Source: Gnetum montanum (taxonomy: Eukaryota > Streptophyta > Gnetopsida > Gnetales > Gnetaceae). From it: 56,995 bases of DNA. Position 1 is the stretch's first letter. Every line of letters begins with the position of its first letter. Of the stretch, positions 11,950 to 23,145 are shown in pieces. The DNA is taken from positions 43,538 to 100,532 of the forward strand of contig MNCI01036314.1 of NCBI GenBank assembly GCA_015680685.1, written 5' to 3'. The notes beneath the pieces are model-generated. The model did not search any database and was not told the DNA's origin. It saw only the letters and a program-made list of their open reading frames with translations. The position numbers were made by a program, and so were the translations under genes.

Positions 11950-12983
11950 TGTGATAAGCTTTTGTCTTGTTGCAGGTGACTTGGGGTCATCTTGCAACAT
12001 TGGCCCCCCCACCAGTTTCTTCCGATACTTTCAATCACGGGAAACTCGTGCAAATTTGACAGATAACATGGCAATGCATTGTAGTTGCTAGGAAAATCTC
12101 GCACCCATGCAGAATACTGTTGCAGACCTCGACCGGGACAACTACGTTGAAGTTATCGGAATCTAACAATAACAACAATTGAAACAGGGCTCTCCCACTT
12201 CGTCGTGAACTTGATTACCTAACATTCTATGTTTGCCCATATTGCTTGTTTGCTTCTCATCATCAATCGCCAAAAATGATGATCTCAACGAGTTGCGCGG
12301 TAGTGGCAGCAGCCATGAAACTTGTTGTAACTTGTTATTTCATGTATCTGCCTTTAATAATCTCAGCTCTGGCTCATCGTCCTCTACCTGCAGACCTCCA
12401 CCGATACGTGTCGCCAGACCTTCACCATTTGCATGCCGCACTGTGCCGCACCTCACAGGCCCACACCTCCACTGCGCACTGTGCCTTTAATCTGCACGGC
12501 GAAACCCTTCTCCTTTCCTGCCAGCGCCGAGCACCGCAGAAAACCCTCGCAGGCTTGCACAGCCTCCGCGCCAAACCCTCGTTTCGAACATTTGCCTGAT
12601 CCTTTCCTCCTGTTGCTCTGCCGTCCGCCTACGCTGCACACGTTGTTTCTCTGATGCGCGCTTGTCGCTGGGCGCCAGACCGTGCCATGAAACCCTTTTC
12701 ACCGCGCAGCTCCACCTTGTTATTGCTGCTCAGCAACACTGCCAAACAAAATAAAAAAAAAAATAGAGCAGCAGGACCATCATGTGCCAAGAATCAGAAG
12801 ACGCAGCAGCAGCCATTGCAGACATTTTTTGCAGGAGTTTACAGGGGTCGTTGCTGCTACGTTGGACTGAAGGAGAAATTGGATTACACTGCGGTGAATC
12901 GTGAATCATGACTCATGATAATGGGCACTGGCGTGGTATGATTCACAAGTCACCGTAAACTAGGATTGATGGGAACACTACTT
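11950..12983. other. GC-richer spacer without a supportable gene
   Basis: Base composition rises clearly against the flanks between about 12370 and 12720. Several overlapping ORFs of 60-117 codons exist on both strands here. None shows a recognisable domain, and their overlap in all frames is what stop-poor GC-rich DNA gives. Near 12900 the segment CATGACTCATGA resembles CATGACTCATGACC at about 14608, a small dispersed repeat within this island. Confidence 0.4.
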
Positions 12984-13547
12984 TTAGTCTAATTTTATGA
13001 ACGCCCAGGTCTCGTAATGGAAGTAAATTAAGGATAAGGCCCCATTCCTGAGCGATATTAGCGTTAACAGGTGGTCGGAGCTCCCCTGCTCCCACATGTT
13101 GGTGATGGCCGCTTTCGATTCACTCATCCCCAGTTTGATCTGATCCCTATTTTCGTCCGCCGCTCTTTCCAGCTCCGTGCAGCTGCTGCCGAAGTTAAGC
13201 TTCACTTTATCACTGGCCTTGACATTGGGGAACAGTTTCTTGATATCTTGGTCGGAAGTGTCATTGTAAAAGTAGGCTCGCGGGGTTGAATCGTCACAGG
13301 CACAATAACCCACCACGTAAACGTTCACGGCGTTGATTGCCGCTGTCATGGTCTTCTCGGAGTTGGAGAGCTCCACGAATGTGAACCTCTGCTTCACGCC
13401 CAGCCTTGGCATCTCGTATACTGTGATCCCTCCAATTTCCAGATCGGCTCGCAGCTCCTCCATGAATTTCTGGTACTTCTCCTCGGTGGCATCTACCGTG
13501 GAAAACTTGATGTTATCGCTAACAGTAACTAGCAGTAACGCTAACAC
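12984..13547 (-). pseudogene. Broken ribosome-inactivating-protein (rRNA N-glycosidase) homologue
   Basis: RIPs are plant defence proteins that remove one adenine from 28S rRNA. Of the 187 codons, residues 1-10 are hydrophobic like the end of a signal peptide. Residues 12-35 have the family's first strand and helix (IKFSTVDATEEKY..F). FVELSN (58-62) and YVVGY (77-81, carrying the first active-site Tyr) are clear, and LERAADENRDQIKLG (126-140) matches the helix after the second active-site Tyr. Breaks: the first codon is GTG with TAA immediately upstream and no ATG nearby; the second active-site Tyr position appears to be Cys123; the C-terminal third diverges, so the catalytic Glu/Arg helix is not recognisable; and the reading ends about 80 residues short of the usual length. 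A TATA box lies upstream at 13669. The family call is strong; an active product is unlikely. Confidence 0.75.
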
Positions 13548-13668
13548 TTATATTGTACTTGCTTTTGCTATCCCCTATCTATATTTGCCTTCTTCTGCTC
13601 CTCCTTTTAGTGTATTCTTTCAATCCCCCTTCACACTTGCTTGCCTTGCCCTACATCAGAGTCGCAAT

Positions 13669-13676
13669 TTATAGCC
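13669..13676 (-). promoter_or_regulatory. TATA box upstream of the RIP pseudogene
   Basis: Minus strand reads GGCTATAAATTGC, about 120 bp upstream of the RIP reading frame. The only ATG between it and the frame is followed at once by TAG. Position and sequence fit a core promoter; no transcript evidence is available. Confidence 0.5.
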
Positions 13677-13732
13677 AAGAAGATCTTTGCTGTCATGTAA
13701 TCTCTCCGTCATTCAATTCACCTGCATCGATA

Positions 13733-13814
13733 ACGTGTAGCGTACAAGCAAAGTCGCTCGTTCACCTGCGTCCACGTGTAGCGTACAAGCAAAGTCGCTC
13801 GTTCACCTGCGTCC
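13733..13814. repeat. 41-bp tandem duplication in the RIP upstream region
   Basis: Two identical 41-bp copies (13733-13773 and 13774-13814), each starting ACGTGTAGCG. Their junction creates CACGTG, a G-box, at 13773-13778, and each copy carries an ACGTG core. It lies 60-140 bp upstream of the TATA box, a plausible place for a regulatory element. Confidence 0.8.
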
Positions 13815-15443
13815 ATGAAGTGTAACCTATGCATCAAAAGAATCCAATTCGTGGAAGCAAGGAATCGAGGAGGATTTGTGATTCTGAACGTGTTTGGGTA
13901 CATGTGCCTCAAGAAAAGTGGGGATGGGTTCGTAGCCGGGGACGTGATAGAGAAAATTTAAATATATTAGTTTTTAAAAAAATTAAATCTCATGTATCAT
14001 AAAAATACATTGTAAAATATAGAACAATGTAAATCCAAAATATTGTTACTAAAAAATTTCACAGAGATTGCAATATCACCATTAAATTAAATTGAAGGAA
14101 GAAAATTTGCAAAGGTATGGAGGGCATTGAATCCATTTCCTTCCTCAGGAGCCATGATCTGCCAAACATATAATTTCTGCAACAACCAAAATGACAGCAA
14201 TAAAATGAAACCCCTTTGTTACTCAATCCAATATTTCCAAAAACGAAATTAAGCCTCAAACCTCAACCAAATTTATATAAATCAGGTCTGCTAATACTTT
14301 TGTTCAACAACTACTTGTGAGTAGCACCCTAGGGACTACCTGTGAGTAGCACTGTAGGGCCACATTGAAGATGACTGCATTAAAAGAAAACACTTAACTA
14401 AACTAAGCACAGCCAGGAGCTCACCTCACCTACAATGATCGAAAACCTTTCAGATGCTGAAAAATTGGCGCTAGTCATGATGAAGGGGAAAGTAAAAACA
14501 GAGCACCATGAACTTGCAAATCGCCATTGGCCATGTGCTGGTGGGCTTCGTTGCTTTATAAGCAAACAGATTTTTAAAATAGTTGAACAAGTATCCATCC
14601 ATCATCATGTTCATGACTCATGACCCATGACAATGACCCTGTTTTGTTTTTTCTTTTTTCAGCAGAGATATGAGAAAAAGAGCAAAAACTAGCAATGAAC
14701 AATAAGCACGCGTGTGAATGTGAGTCATGGCGGAACCTCTGACGCTCCCACAGGCGAATCCATGCAAATGCAATGTTTTCCTCGCACGCCCCGTCCAAAA
14801 CTTGATTTCCGTATGACCCATACTTGCCCCTTCGGCCATAGGTTACCATAGTGTTTGTTTATTTATTTGTACTCCCTTGTTTTCTCTGTGGTCCGTCTCA
14901 TGCCGATGCCATGAATCTTGATTGCTTGCTTGCCACTTAACAATGAAATGAAATTTTTGGTATGATTCAGAACAGGAGAAGATACGTAAGATTTTAATGC
15001 AAAATGCAGACATTATGAGGCAAGGTAAGGCGACCATTTGAATGTACAAGTACAAGTACAAATCCAGACAAAATTTGATTAGAAATTATGAAATACGTAC
15101 CCATTGGGAATTTACTGCGCTTCTGTACATGATCCCGAATCCGACGCGAACAGTTCGTGAAAATTTGTCGGAATCGCGAATCTCGGGCGCATAGAGTGGA
15201 AACGCAAAACCACTTACAATTCGCAAACGTTTCATGCGGGTCCCAAAACCATCGTTACTACTTTGCAACGTAAGCAAAAGTTAATTCGTGCTCTTTCAAT
15301 GGCACAACTATTTGTAATTTCTAGCCATTATCATATTTTTGTAATCCTCAACACTTACTAGGACATTTGGGTCTTGCATTAAAAAATCATAAGCAATTAT
15401 TTTATAACGTAAATGGAAATGTTTGGAAAATCATTGATGAGGG
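13815..15443. other. Transposon-poor spacer upstream of the RIP pseudogene
   Basis: No confident gene. A near-repeat of CTAC(T)TGTGAGTAGCAC occurs at about 14311 and 14338. A TATAAAGC motif on the minus strand near 14556 is followed within 20-30 bp by ATGs, too close for a usual 5' UTR. No retroelement similarity was recognised, so this may be genuine upstream region. Confidence 0.35.
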
Positions 15444-15501
15444 GTTAAGGTGTTTAACTATACTAATCACAAGTTAAGGTGTTTAACTATACTAATCACA
15501 A
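15444..15501. repeat. 29-bp perfect tandem duplication
   Basis: GTTAAGGTGTTTAACTATAC plus nine bases occurs at 15444-15472 and again at 15473-15501. It lies just outside the left edge of the solo LTR. Confidence 0.85.
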
Positions 15502-15519
15502 TTGTATATGTGTGATTTT

Positions 15520-16325
15520 GTCAAAACTCCATGTATAACCTTTGAGTGGCTAATACCATAGATGATTCAGTGTGATGTTGCTTGTTGTCTTTCCAATCAT
15601 AACTTATGCTACATCCATCTATATGATTATATATTACTCAAGCATAAGATCTATGAGTTTTTATTATTTTTTATTATTAAAATATTAAAATGATAGAGTG
15701 ATTAGAAGATGAATTTCCAACTAACTATAGCATTGAAAGTAATCTAAACTATCTTAAGCATAGAGCATCTATTTCCACTTTTTGTACCCATTTTGAACCT
15801 ATACTAACACTGCTAAGTTACCAAATGTTTGTTGTTGGGCATACCAAGTATTCAGTACTAGGATTACCAAGCATTAATATACATGTTTGAAGTGGTCATA
15901 CTCTCACTATTATGGAATAAAGTATTAATTTCTTAAGTGCATAAAAGTAAAATGCATTTAAAGTAAAGTACTTGAAAATAAACTAAGTGTTATTTCAAGT
16001 GCTATAATGGAATAAATTAATCTCAATTTTATTGCCGTCATGCAAAAATTACAACATGCATTCGAATAAAACTTTATTCAATCAACTTAATCCACCTTGT
16101 GGGCACTCAAACGAAAATTTGACCAAGTTCTACAAAAGTAAACTACAAGAGCTTTACTACACAAATGACCAAAAGTGCCATAAATACGTATGGTGCATGC
16201 ATTTATATAGGTTTTGGGTAAACCAGCGGTGATGCATATGCATCAATGCATCCAAGGATGTGTCAATGGAGCTGCATCAATGGGCATGGATTGGCGTAGC
16301 TTATTGGCTCGAATTTCATCCATCA
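15520..16325 (-). repeat. Solo LTR remnant of the Athila-like family
   Basis: Blocks match, in order, the LTRs at 23553-24458 and 39234-40085. Examples are ACTGCTAAGTTACCAA, AGTACTAGGATTACCAAGCAT, TTTTATTGCCG (minus strand CGGCAATAAAA, the conserved R/poly(A) block) and CTACAAGAGCTTTACTAC. It ends CATCCATCA at 16325, compared with GACTCATCA in the intact LTRs. No gag or pol adjoins either side, so it is a solo or orphan LTR. The left limit is approximate. Confidence 0.6.
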
Positions 16326-16949
16326 TTAAATTATACCAAGTAATGGTCAATCAAGTAGAAGGGTTGTAACATCCTAGTTTTACATATTTCATCTTTGTTG
16401 CTATGCTTCGTCATTTGAATTCTTAATGTGTTATATGTTTAACCTTTGTATTGTATATGTACTCTTTGATTGGTTATGCTTTGGTGTCACTTAAAAAATA
16501 GTATTAATAATATGAAAAAAGTAAAGTACATCATATGTTTGACACTCAACACTAAACAAGACAAATAACATGAAAAGTAAAAAAAATTTTGAATTTTAGG
16601 GATGTTTACTTAAGTGTATAAAATTAAAATTCAAATAATGCTTTAAAATTTCAACAAATGAAAATTAATTGTTAGCAAGAAAATGATCTTAGTTCTAACA
16701 ACATTTGCATCATTATCAACATTTGTGTTTAAACTTAAAATAGTAGAAGAATTCAAAGTAGTGATAAAAAGCTTTAGTAAAATACCAACTTTTGTAGGAG
16801 AGGAAGATCTAATAGGAAATGATGACATAAATTGTTCATTACAATTGAACTTATATTGAGATTCTTTGCCATTAGTGTTATACAAAATTTTAATATAAGG
16901 TTTGATCTTTGAATTAAAAGTATTCTTGTAAGAAGATTAATTTTTTTAT
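16326..16949. other. AT-rich spacer
   Basis: No gene supported. The 80-codon reverse ORF at 16643-16885 is Asn/Ile/Leu-rich without a recognised domain, though it could be part of the LINE ORF1-like trace beside it. Confidence 0.35.
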
Positions 16950-17960
16950 CAACTATTTATTTGGACTAATCAATACTTCCACTAGAAAAAAAAATTCACA
17001 AAAGCTTCTATCTTCTTTGGTCTCTTTATTATCATTTGATCATTCTTATCATTAACAATAACTTGATTTTGTATATCTTTAACTTTGGATTTTTTTTTTC
17101 CTATCCTTAACTTCAAATATTTTTTCTTTTCCTCAGTATCTTTTTTTCTTGAGCAAAAAAGAACAAGCATTAAATAAATATCCTTGATGATGATAAAAGT
17201 TGCAAAACTTTGGAAGATTACAGTATGTGATTGGCTACTCATAAGTCTTCTTGTTTGCTTGTAATACCAATTCCTTTTTATGATTAAGAAGATTGATTTC
17301 AATAGAAAAGCATATACAATAACCAAATGATATGGAAATATATTCCATATGCTTAATGAGAACAGGAAGATTAAAAATCTCTTGCTCAACTTTTTGAAAA
17401 ATCAATGGATGATTAACTAACTCGATAAAAGATAAAACTTTACAATATTCTTCAAATTCAACATCAAAATCTAGAGTTTACTTATGAATGATCAACACTA
17501 CATGCTTATGTATAGATGATTCAATATCTAGGACATGTTACACCCTTAAAGCATTGCCTAGCTCAACAAGCTAAAAAATGAGAATAATACTTAACATGAA
17601 TGACTTGAATGTTATGTTTTTGCATCATGTCATTTAAGTACAAAGTGAAACTTTAATTACGAGGAAGGTACCCAAAATTTAAATAAATACATATTTTGAT
17701 GTAAGATCAACTACGAGTGACTCATATACATCATCATGGAGAAAAAAATTGGGTGTTCTAGTTACATCACCATTACTAAAAGAAGGTGTCTCAAATTTTT
17801 TCTTATCATCTTGTAAAATATAGATTTAGAAAATTCATAGAAATTTTTGCATCAATAGAAGAAGTAGAAATTTTGGCATTACTTAAAGAAATTACAGGTA
17901 ATTTAGGATCCCCCATAAGCAAATTCTAAAAAGATTAGATTTGCTAGAGAAATATCAAAT
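16950..17960 (-). pseudogene. LINE ORF1-like remnant (tentative)
   Basis: Minus-strand readings include ELGNALRV...HVLDIESSIHKHV, like the segment before the knuckle in LINE ORF1. After it comes LPKFCNFYHHQGYLFNACSF, a degenerate CCHC knuckle in which the second Cys and the His read Tyr. A Lys-rich tail follows (16982-17170). Stops and low complexity make the call weak. It lies downstream of the reverse LINE at 19.7-22.3 kb, so it would belong to a different insertion. Confidence 0.35.
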
Positions 17961-18194
17961 TTGTATTTGGAACAGTGTTGGAGGCCCAAAATAATTGTAA
18001 TATAGATACACCCCAAGATATATAGTCCAGTTAGAACTTTATAACTCAAAATTACCCACTAAAATCAAACCCATAATTTGGAGTCTTATCATTAAGCTAA
18101 TACCTCATTTTTAATACCCTTGTGTTCATATTTGCATTTGTCCTAACTTAACTCTTTTTATGTATATTAATATTTTAATTATTTTAATATTTTA

Positions 18195-18309
18195 GCACTA
18201 AAGTGTTAGCCTATTGGTAAGGATCTTAGTTTCGTAGCCTTAGCCTCAGGTCACAAGTTTAATTTTGTTGGGTAGCACTACATTATATAAATTAAATTGA
18301 AAAAAAAAA
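18195..18309 (+). mobile_element. Probable tRNA-derived SINE
   Basis: A Pol III A-box-like TAGCCTATTGG (18207-18217) is followed about 40 bp later by GGTCACAAGTTTAATT, a decayed B box. The spacing and the text between resemble the tRNA-like head of plant SINEs. A short body follows and the unit ends in an A run (18299-18309). No clear target-site duplication was found, so the call rests on head plus A tail. Confidence 0.45.
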
Positions 18310-18576
18310 CCTGCAAAGGAATTCTAAAATTAGTTCAAAAAATCTAAAGGGTTTAAGTGGACATATGTAAAAATTTCAGTTTTATGATTATTTCATTCTA
18401 CTTGAGCATGTTTTTCTTTGTAATTACCTTCATGAGATGTATGTAATGTCTTAATTTATATATTTTGTTCCTTTTACCATCAGTTAGATAGTTAGGTTTT
18501 GGTGGCGTTTGTACTTTTGAGTTTATTTTACATTTATCATGCTTTTTATGTATTTTTGGTGTTGAAGTTATTTTAT
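18310..18576. other. AT-rich spacer
   Basis: No gene. Phrases such as TTTGTAATTACCTTCATGAGATGTATG resemble the direct-repeat unit that begins at 18577, so a further degenerate copy may lie here. Confidence 0.3.
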
Positions 18577-18880
18577 TTTATTTTATATTTTTAGCATTAC
18601 ATAATTAAGCTATATACTTTGTAACTACCTTTGTAAGATGTTTCATATTTTAATATACTTTATCTTATTTTAAGCTCATGCATCTTACAGGGTTAAGCTA
18701 TGTGTTCTAATGTTATCTTTTTGAGTATATGTAATATCTAGATTTATTTTATTTTTAACTTATATGCACTAATCCTTTTTATTGAAGTTTTGATTAAGTA
18801 GGCATTAGGTATTAGATGCATCATTGGTGCATGGGATTCTACATTGACATGTGATCTACTTTATGTTTGTGTAAAAAAAA
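18577..18880. repeat. Left copy of a ~300-bp direct repeat
   Basis: This segment matches 22845-23145 in the same orientation. Shared blocks include TAGCATT(A/T)CAT, TAACTAC.TTTG, TTTATCTTAT, TATGCACTAA, CTTTTTATTG and a CATGGG(A)TTCTACAT block near the end. The two copies flank the reverse LINE remnant. They could be LTR-like repeats of an unrecognised element or a repeat split by the LINE. Confidence 0.5.
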
Positions 18881-19749
18881 AAGAATAATAATAGTTAAAA
18901 ATGTATGAGTATATTAGATTAATGAAAATAAAGTTTAAAGAAAAAGAAAACCCAATAGTTTTGAGATTATCTTTTTAAGGTTTTCATCCTTGCAACTAAT
19001 CCTCCAACTGACGTTAGCACTAATCAATTCTTTCAAAAGTTCACTTGTGGGTAGACTACCTACTACAAGGATAGTGAACCTTAACACTATATTATTAAAT
19101 AGAAATACTTGAAATATACCCAAAAATTCTTGTAAAAAATGGTAGATAATTACAAGCATGTTAATGATAATAAAAGCCAATAAAATTAGGCTTATTAGCA
19201 ATCTAAACTAATTTAAAGATAAACCCTCAACCTACTTAGTACAAGTTGAGGTATCTACATACTTGAATTAGTTGGAGCATGGTCCAACTCCCAATCCTCT
19301 CTTAATCTCTTCAAATCAATTGGATAAAAGTGGCTTGGCTAGTATGTTTGCAAGTTACTTTTCAAATCTAATATATTCAATTCCAATTTTTCTTCCTTGA
19401 ACTTGCTTTCAAATGAAATGATGTCTTATTTCTATATACTTGGTCCTAGAATGCTACATTGGATTTTTTTAAATATTAATTACACTCAACTTATCACAAA
19501 ACATTAAAAATTTACCTTATTCTTATTCATAATCTCTTTGAGCATTTGGACATCATATACTAAAAATAAAAAGAAATTAATACTATAGAAATAAATTAAT
19601 TGTTTAACTTTCATTGGGAGCTTTTTTGCTTAACTTTATGGTTGAAAAATAACATCTTTAAGAATATAATATTTAACTCTTGAAGAAAATTCATAATTAT
19701 GCTCTAACTACTAGAAAATGAGTGCATACTAAAGCTTCCAAATAGAGTA
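18881..19749. other. AT-rich spacer before the reverse LINE
   Basis: No supportable gene. The reverse 88-codon ORF (18935-19201) is hydrophobic and low complexity. Text near 19230-19450 may be copia-like (plus-strand CTTGGTCCTAGAATGC), but no domain was confirmed. Confidence 0.3.
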
Positions 19750-22350
19750 GAAAACAAGTCATTGAAGACACTTCCGATGCAAAGAAAGAAATTAGACAAA
19801 GTAGGTTGATCACCAAGAATGATATCATTAATGCTTAGTTGAAAGTTACAAATTCTTTATGTCCATTTCTAAGGGACACTTAAAAACATGAGAAAAAGAA
19901 TCTTCACGTTCGCAAAGAGGAAAGTGAAGAGAAACAATTCTCATATGTTTAGGATGACTGCCAATAGAAAGATATTAATGAATAAGATAACATAAAAATA
20001 CAAATTTTTGGAAAGTGCTATGATTATTACATATTTTAGGCATTATTGAATTTTTTAAGAATAAAATAATTCTTACTAATAATCTCATATGCAACTTTAG
20101 AGTTCAAAGGAAAAATAGATTTTCCATCCTTTCAAAAAAAAAAAAATTTAGAAAAGCCTAATCCAAACTTTTATCACTTAAATAAAATCTCAAGATCAAA
20201 AATTAAATTTTCAAAATCTTTTTTTCTTTTTCTATTCAAACCTTAGAGGCTAGAAGCCTCCTTCTATGTAATCCATCTATCATGTATGCATAGACAAGAA
20301 AATGCAATGATACTAAACTTGATATAAGTGGTACAAAATCTAGATGGGTTAGTAGCCCATGGGCTAATTTGCTTAAGCATATCTTCTAAAACTATAATAT
20401 GACTGTAATTCCAATATTTACTAAGCTTACACTAAATGTTCCAAATTTGTTTAAGAACTAGAGAACCAAAGATAGAATGACATGAGGAAAGGAAAACAAC
20501 AAAGAAAGTTATTAGAAGGCTAACTCTTATTATTTTTAGGTTTTCCTTGCATTAGTGTGTTTCTTATAAGGAGTATTCAAACATCATCTTCATCATTGTT
20601 CTTTATAGTCCATTTTGTTACAAAAGAAATACCCTGGTTATAAAAATTCATAAGTCCAAGTCCTCCATCTTTCTTGCTACTAGTACAAATATCCCAAACA
20701 ACTCAAGAAAACCCTTTTCTATGCTACTTAGTAGATCAAAGAAATCAACAGATAATGTGATCAATTTTATCATAAGAATTTTTATAAGGAGATAAATAAC
20801 TAGAGTAATAAACATAAGTTGTCTAAAGCATCTACTTAATAGCTAATACTTTGCTAACAAGGGTGAGCTTTTTTCCTTTTTATTCATCAAGCTTCTTTTC
20901 AATCTTATCAACCACAATTTCATAAAATAGTAAAATTAAGCTTAGAAGAAAAAGGTACTCCTAAAATTTTGAAGAAAAAATATATTTTAAATATTTTCTA
21001 AGGTTTAAGGATAACCTACTCATTAATATTTCCATTCTAATAAACAACAGATTTCTATGAATTTATACAAAAGCTAGATAACATGTAACAATATTCTCCT
21101 ATAGCTAAAAGAATATTAATATGATGTAGAGAATTTTTAATCATAAAAAAAAAATTATTTACAAAGTGCATTTTAAGTAATTGTGTACCTTGATCATTAA
21201 TTGAAATTCCCTTAATGATATTCTTCTGTAGATCATAATGTAAATTATATAAAAGAAAGGTTTTAGTAATTATAAAAAGAGAGGGAGCTAGAGAACAACT
21301 TTGAGGTATTAATGACCAAACGAAAAGGAAAAAACTCAATTCAAAATTTGTAGTAACTTGAGCATTAATGTCAGTGTGAAGGGTATAGACTAGATAAATA
21401 AAATAGTAACCAAATCCCACGTTATAAAGATAAGAAATAATGAAATTTGATTCAATCTTGTCATAAGCTTTAGCATAATCTAACTTAATAAAAGCAATCT
21501 CTTAGTATTGCAATCTCACTACATTCCCTCCCAAGCAACAATAAAATTATTTAAGATATTTTTCCTTTACCAAAACTTGTCTACTCATGTTTGATGATAT
21601 CTTCTTTAACCTTTTGAATTTGATAAGCCATGCATTTATTTAAAATTTTATAATTATTGTTAAGATAACTAATAGGTCTCTAATACCAATATGTTGAATA
21701 TCTCCATTCTTAGGAATAATCTGAATCATACCTTTATTAATATTTTTACCAAATGAAACGTTTTTAATAGCTTCTCAGAAAACATGAAAGACATCATCTC
21801 AAACAATGTACTAATGCTTCCTAAAAAAAATTATTGAAAAACCATTGAATCTTGGAGCTTTACAATTAGCTAAATTAAAAATAGTTATTTTGATTTTTTC
21901 CATTGTAATTCCTACTTCAAGAATACTTCCATGCACTTCTATTATAAGATAAAAAATATGTGTACTAGAGGCCTCAAATGTTTCCTTACTAAAATATTCA
22001 AAAGAAAAATGAGTTAATAGGAAATTGTTAATAGTTTTAAGATCTGTATTGATGGAATCATTTATATAAAGTGATTCTAGTTTAGATACTTAATCCTTTG
22101 CTTTAAAAAATTCCTTACAAGGTTCATCTTCAATTTTCAACCAAGACATGTGACTCTTAGTGAAAGCACTTTTAACTTCAAAAACATCCCAACACTATTT
22201 AGCATTATAGTTTTTCAAAATTCATTTACCAAAAAAAATAAATAATATCATGTACTAAAATCATAATCACTTGCAAAAAGAAGAAGAAGAAGAAGAAATT
22301 GGATATAAATACTAGTTTGAAAGATACTTCCCAACAATGTTTTCTCCAAA
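19750..22350 (-). pseudogene. Decayed LINE ORF2 remnant
   Basis: Minus-strand readings, in element order, are NCKAPRFNGFSIIFFRKH (22.0-21.8 kb; the family has GKAPG.DG), IPKNGDIQHIG and ILNKCMAYQ (about 21.7 kb), and a reading with SCSLAPSLFIITKTF and KMHFVNNFFFMIKN (21055-21420). In the last, the catalytic FADD motif has decayed to FVNN. Then come SSKKDGGLGLMNFYNQG (about 20.65 kb) and the zf-RVT-like LCEREDSFSHVFKCPLE (about 19.9 kb). ORF1 and endonuclease were not identified. It is old: many stops and shifts, no A tail. Confidence 0.8.
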
Positions 22351-22844
22351 CCTATCAAAAAGGTTTTAAATGTTCCATACTAGAACTAACATTATGATGT
22401 GAGGGAGAATATCCCATTCTTGATTTTTCAAGCTAAGCATTTATCTTACAATCTATGTCACTAATAGGTGAAAAAGCATTATCCAATGAGAAAACATTTA
22501 GGGTTGTAGCATAAGTAGAAGGAGAAGGAGATACTTTAAAAATTCTTGAATTGAAAATAGTATCTATAGCTTCTTTCTTTCTTTTCTTTTTCACAAGTCT
22601 CTAAGTGAAATCCATCTACACAAGTACTTTCATTGGTTTTCCTTATTAAAAAATCATTTTTCTAAAGAGGAGTTCTCTTTAGATGTTGAGAGTTTACTAG
22701 CAACTTAAAATTTAAAAGGATTAGCAATTAAGAACTTGATGAAGAAGATTTCATGTATGCTTACTTTGTGTTCACTATGTGTTTAATATGTCTTTGTATT
22801 TATATGATTAATTAATTAATTATTATTTATTTGGAAATTCATTT

Positions 22845-23145
22845 TATTTTACCTTTTTAGCATTTCATAGTTGAGCTATGTACTTTTATAACTACATTTG
22901 AGAGATTTTTGGTATTTTAATTTAGTTTATCTTATATTAATCTCATGTGTCTTACATGGTTAAGGTATGTGCTTTGTAATTATCTTTCTGGGTATATGTG
23001 ATATTTATTCTATTTCTAGCATATATGCACTAACTCTTTTTATTGGAGTATTGACTAAGAAGGTATTAGGTCTTAGATGAGTCATTGGCACATGGGTTCT
23101 ACATCTGCATGTGGTCTGCTTTATTTGTTATGTGTTTGACATATC
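22845..23145. repeat. Right copy of the ~300-bp direct repeat
   Basis: Counterpart of 18577-18880. A further partial copy seems to start at about 23145: ATGTGTTTGACATATCTTTTTATTTAT compares with ATGTGTTTAATATGTCTTTGTATTTAT at 22775. This suggests a tandem array with a period of roughly 370 bp at this end. Confidence 0.5.

Larger units (their letters stand above)
8344..11950 (+). pseudogene. LINE ORF2 (APE endonuclease, reverse transcriptase, zf-RVT)
   Basis: ORF2 supplies the target-nicking endonuclease and reverse transcriptase. The start MKCCSWNVRGLSNPHRR (8344) and CLQEVK (about 8440) mark the APE endonuclease; stops and the 8481-8836 duplication break it. From 9340, LFWLHMGDQATNGFFHFLK and LHNGKAPGMDDLLIEFFKKFW lead into the RT, where NWFPITLLNVIYKVV is visible before the N gap. 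After the gap the catalytic motif FADDTF (about 10480) and INWNKMQ are present. The C-terminal part has HRFFSWSLVHQGLPI, a stop, then a zf-RVT-like stretch with degraded cysteines (CPIWKVDDSFQYVFWDC). Confidence 0.8.
6820..11960 (+). mobile_element. LINE (plant L1-type), decayed
   Basis: A non-LTR retrotransposon with its parts in the expected order: about 400 bp of 5' leader (6820-7220), ORF1 with a DUF4283-like region and CCHC knuckle, then ORF2 with endonuclease, reverse transcriptase and a C-terminal zf-RVT-like region. Both ORFs carry stops, the RT is interrupted by a 275-N gap, and the endonuclease is disturbed by a duplicated segment around a single N. The 3' end fades into GC-richer DNA near 11950 without an A-tail, so the 3' end may be truncated. 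Confidence 0.85.

Noticed and set aside
12233-12911. Overlapping ORFs of 60-117 codons on both strands in GC-rich DNA
   Set aside because: Several frames are open at once, there is no recognisable domain, and composition alone explains the lack of stops.
14398-14600. Minus-strand TATAAAGC with nearby ATG and signal-peptide-like reading
   Set aside because: The ATGs lie only 20-30 bp from the TATA motif and the hydrophobic reading needs a frameshift; too weak for a gene.
16982-17389. 135-codon reverse ORF as a membrane protein gene
   Set aside because: The hydrophobic look comes from AT-rich codons; part of it fits a decayed LINE ORF1 knuckle better.
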